In this document: one piece after another, positions 62,396 through 64,000 of the stretch
How positions within the stretch are numbered: position 1 is the stretch's first letter
Layout: each line of letters opens with the position of its first letter
NCBI GenBank assembly: GCA_022577435.1
Contig: JAKOON010000011.1
Coordinates: forward strand, 4,430,001 to 4,494,000
DNA from: Embiotoca jacksoni
Taxonomy: Eukaryota > Chordata > Actinopteri > Embiotocidae
Direction: 5' to 3'
DNA length: 64,000 nucleotides
Made by a program: the position numbers and the translations under genes
Notes under the pieces: model-generated
The model's input: the letters and a program-made list of their open reading frames with translations, nothing else
What the model was told of the DNA's origin: nothing
The model's database searches: none

Positions 62396-62659
62396 CCGGA
62401 TCACAGAGATACTGTCCTGCATCATCCCAAACCCGTCACAGTCAAGGACATGTTATCATTTTTGGGGCTGACGGGATTCAGCAGATGCTTTGTCCCTTTG
62501 TATGGCTGTTTGACTGCCCCGTTGAGGGCTATGGTGAACGAACAGGGCATGAGGAACCTCAGTGCACCCTTAATCTGGACCGCGCAGGCGGAAATGGCAT
62601 TTATATCACTCAAAAACGCTCTTAGCACTGCTTCTGATCTGGCTGTCCCTGACTACAAG
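62396..62659 (+). pseudogene. pol: Reverse transcriptase connection, shifted frame
   Basis: The frame of 62369 resumes Pol as HRDTVLHHPKPVTVKDMLSF and LGLTGFSRCFVPLY, typical of the thumb/connection after a single frameshift. It ends at PDYK, where a retroposon is inserted. Confidence 0.88.
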
Positions 62660-62779
62660 GTTAGGTTAGGTTAGGTTAGGTTAGGTTAGGTTAGGTTAGG
62701 TAGTTACTTTATTAATCCCCGAGGGGAAATTTTTTTCACTACAGCAGCATACAGAAGTAATAGATAGTAATACAAAGTT
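62654..62779 (-). mobile_element. Truncated non-LTR retroposon inserted in Pol, with target duplication
   Basis: The 9-base flanks TACAAGGTT (62654-62662) and TACAAAGTT (62771-62779) are a near-perfect target-site duplication. The insert reads, on the minus strand, CCCCTCGGGGATTAATAAAG then (CCTAA)n, like fish LINE/SINE 3' ends with a simple-repeat tail. Removing it joins the Pol frame at PDYK and VPFYLDVPE. The insert brings an in-frame stop. Confidence 0.82.
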
Positions 62780-63835
62780 CCATTCTATCTGGATGTTCCT
62801 GAAACAGCCCAGACAGTAAATGGTGTGCTGTTTCAGAAAAAGGGGGGTGAGCGGAAAGTGTTGATGTACGTGAGCGTGACACTAGATGCTACAGAGAACA
62901 GACACCCACCATGCACAAGACATGCAGCAGGAGTGGCAAAGATTTTGCAGAAAACGGCACACATAGTCATGCAACATCAACTGATAGTACTCACCACACA
63001 CACAGTCGTGGCATATGTGAATTCTACAGCGTTCACCATGTCATCACTAAGACAGACCAGGCTGGACAAAACACTGACAGCACCACACATCACATACACA
63101 CATGAAGGCATAAACATGGCAGACAACATGGGAGAAGGGGAGCCGCATGTGTGTGAGGAAAGAGTGAAGAAAGATGTCAGGGTGAGAGAGAGCTTGCAGA
63201 ACATCCCTTTCCCTGATGTTGATGAAACCCTGTTCACAGATGGGTGTTGTTACATACATCCAACGGAAGGACTGAAAGCAGCCCTGGCGGTGGTCAGAAG
63301 AACACAGGCAGGATTTGAGGAAGTGGTAGCAGAGCCAGTAGTTGGAAAAGAGTCAGCTCAGATAGCAGAACTACAGGCCATGATTAAAGCACTAGAATGG
63401 GCAGAAGGGAAAGTTGTAAACATCTACACAGACTCAGCATATGTAGTGGGTGCTATTCATATAGAGCTGAGACAATGGATCAGAGCAGGATTCCTGACTG
63501 CAGACAAGACACCCATCAGACATGAAACAGACGTGAAAAGACTGGTGGAGGCACTAATGAAGCCAAAAGCTGTGGCTATCATGAAGTATAAAGGACATGA
63601 CAAAACAGACACCTGGATTGCAATGGGCAATGATCAAGCTGACCAGGCTGCTAAGAGAGCGGCAGGATATGGAGCTGCGTACGTTATGTTGCAAACTGAC
63701 AGGACAATACAGGACATGCTGCCACAGTGTGATGTAGACATGATAAGAAAGGAACAGGCAAAGGCCTCTCCATGGGACACCAGTGTATGGCAGGACAGAG
63801 GAGCCAAAAAAACAGGATGGACTGTGGAGGGCCCC
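62771..63835 (+). pseudogene. pol: Retroviral RNase H with connection
   Basis: Resumes as VPFYLDVPETAQTVNGVLFQ and stays open to 63844. The RNase H catalytic set is visible: LFTDGCC (first Asp), AQIAELQA (Glu), NIYTDSAYVV (second Asp) and GNDQADQAAK (last Asp), with KYKGHDK just before. The four acidic residues are intact and the segment is gammaretrovirus-like. Confidence 0.9.
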
Positions 63836-64000
63836 GGATGGTAGACTAGTTCTGCCACCAGGCCTGGTACAGAGTACATTACAGGAAGCACATGGTCTCA
63901 CTCACTGTGGACAGAAACAGATGCAGCGACATCTGACCCATTGGTGGCATCCATTTCTACCAGCTATGATAGAAAATCACGTGAGAGAATGTAGTGTGTG
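63828..64000 (+). pseudogene. pol: Retroviral integrase N-terminus, truncated by the window
   Basis: After a frame change near 63828-63838 the sequence reads GRLVLPPGLVQSTLQEAHGL then THCGQKQM, and ends in RECSV. The HX3H and CX2C pair of the integrase zinc-binding domain is present, with the last cysteine at the window edge. The catalytic core lies outside. Confidence 0.85.

Larger units (their letters stand above)
60431..64000 (+). mobile_element. Endogenous retrovirus, gamma/epsilon-like, degenerate
   Basis: In order: Gag nucleocapsid remnant, an in-frame UGA, protease, an extra domain of about 130 residues, reverse transcriptase, RNase H, and the zinc-binding N-terminus of integrase, which runs off the window. 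The Gag and protease frames being the same with a stop between them resembles stop-codon readthrough in gammaretroviruses and their relatives. At least three frameshifts, a lost protease aspartate and a retroposon insertion show it is inactive. No LTR or env is visible inside the window. Confidence 0.88.

Overview
This is a eukaryotic, almost certainly teleost fish, genomic window. It has short exons separated by long introns with GT/AG borders, very many (CA/GT)n microsatellites, fish-type transposons and vertebrate genes. A muscle receptor kinase that still carries a kringle domain also points away from mammals. No prokaryotic genes, operons or CRISPR arrays are present.

Layout. (1) 872-1206, plus strand: last coding exon of lpar1 (lysophosphatidic acid receptor 1). 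(2) 1207-12120: lpar1 3' UTR and intergenic DNA with interspersed repeats. (3) 12121-42101, minus strand: a complete musk gene (muscle-specific receptor tyrosine kinase). I joined 17 coding exons by splice signals and phase; they give one 961-residue frame with signal peptide, three Ig domains, Frizzled-like domain, kringle, transmembrane helix and kinase. (4) 42102-47540: musk 5' region and intergenic DNA. (5) 47601-52388, plus strand: rassf6 (Ras-association/SARAH protein), ten coding exons, 346 residues. (6) 54113-54760: a broken astacin-type metalloprotease remnant. (7) 55363-58770, minus strand: a secreted type-2 cystatin-like gene, four exons, 145 residues. (8) 59252-59945: a GT-rich minisatellite and a 29-bp tandem repeat. 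(9) about 60430-64000, plus strand: a decayed endogenous retrovirus (Gag zinc knuckle remnant, protease, an extra domain, reverse transcriptase, RNase H, start of integrase) running off the window edge.

The genes do not form a pathway. lpar1 and musk are neighbours in other vertebrates, which supports both calls. musk encodes the agrin/LRP4-responsive receptor that builds the neuromuscular junction, rassf6 a Hippo/apoptosis adaptor, and the cystatin a secreted protease-inhibitor fold whose inhibitory loops look degenerate.

Most interesting signals: two H-x-T motifs, in a 2H-phosphoesterase-like arrangement, lying in the retroviral Pol between protease and reverse transcriptase; a 7-nt microexon in musk that is required to keep frame; a ~120-bp (TG)n tract touching the splice acceptor of the last rassf6 exon; and a 375-bp palindromic element with 75-bp arms around telomere-like repeats. 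All calls come from reading the sequence alone; no database search was possible.
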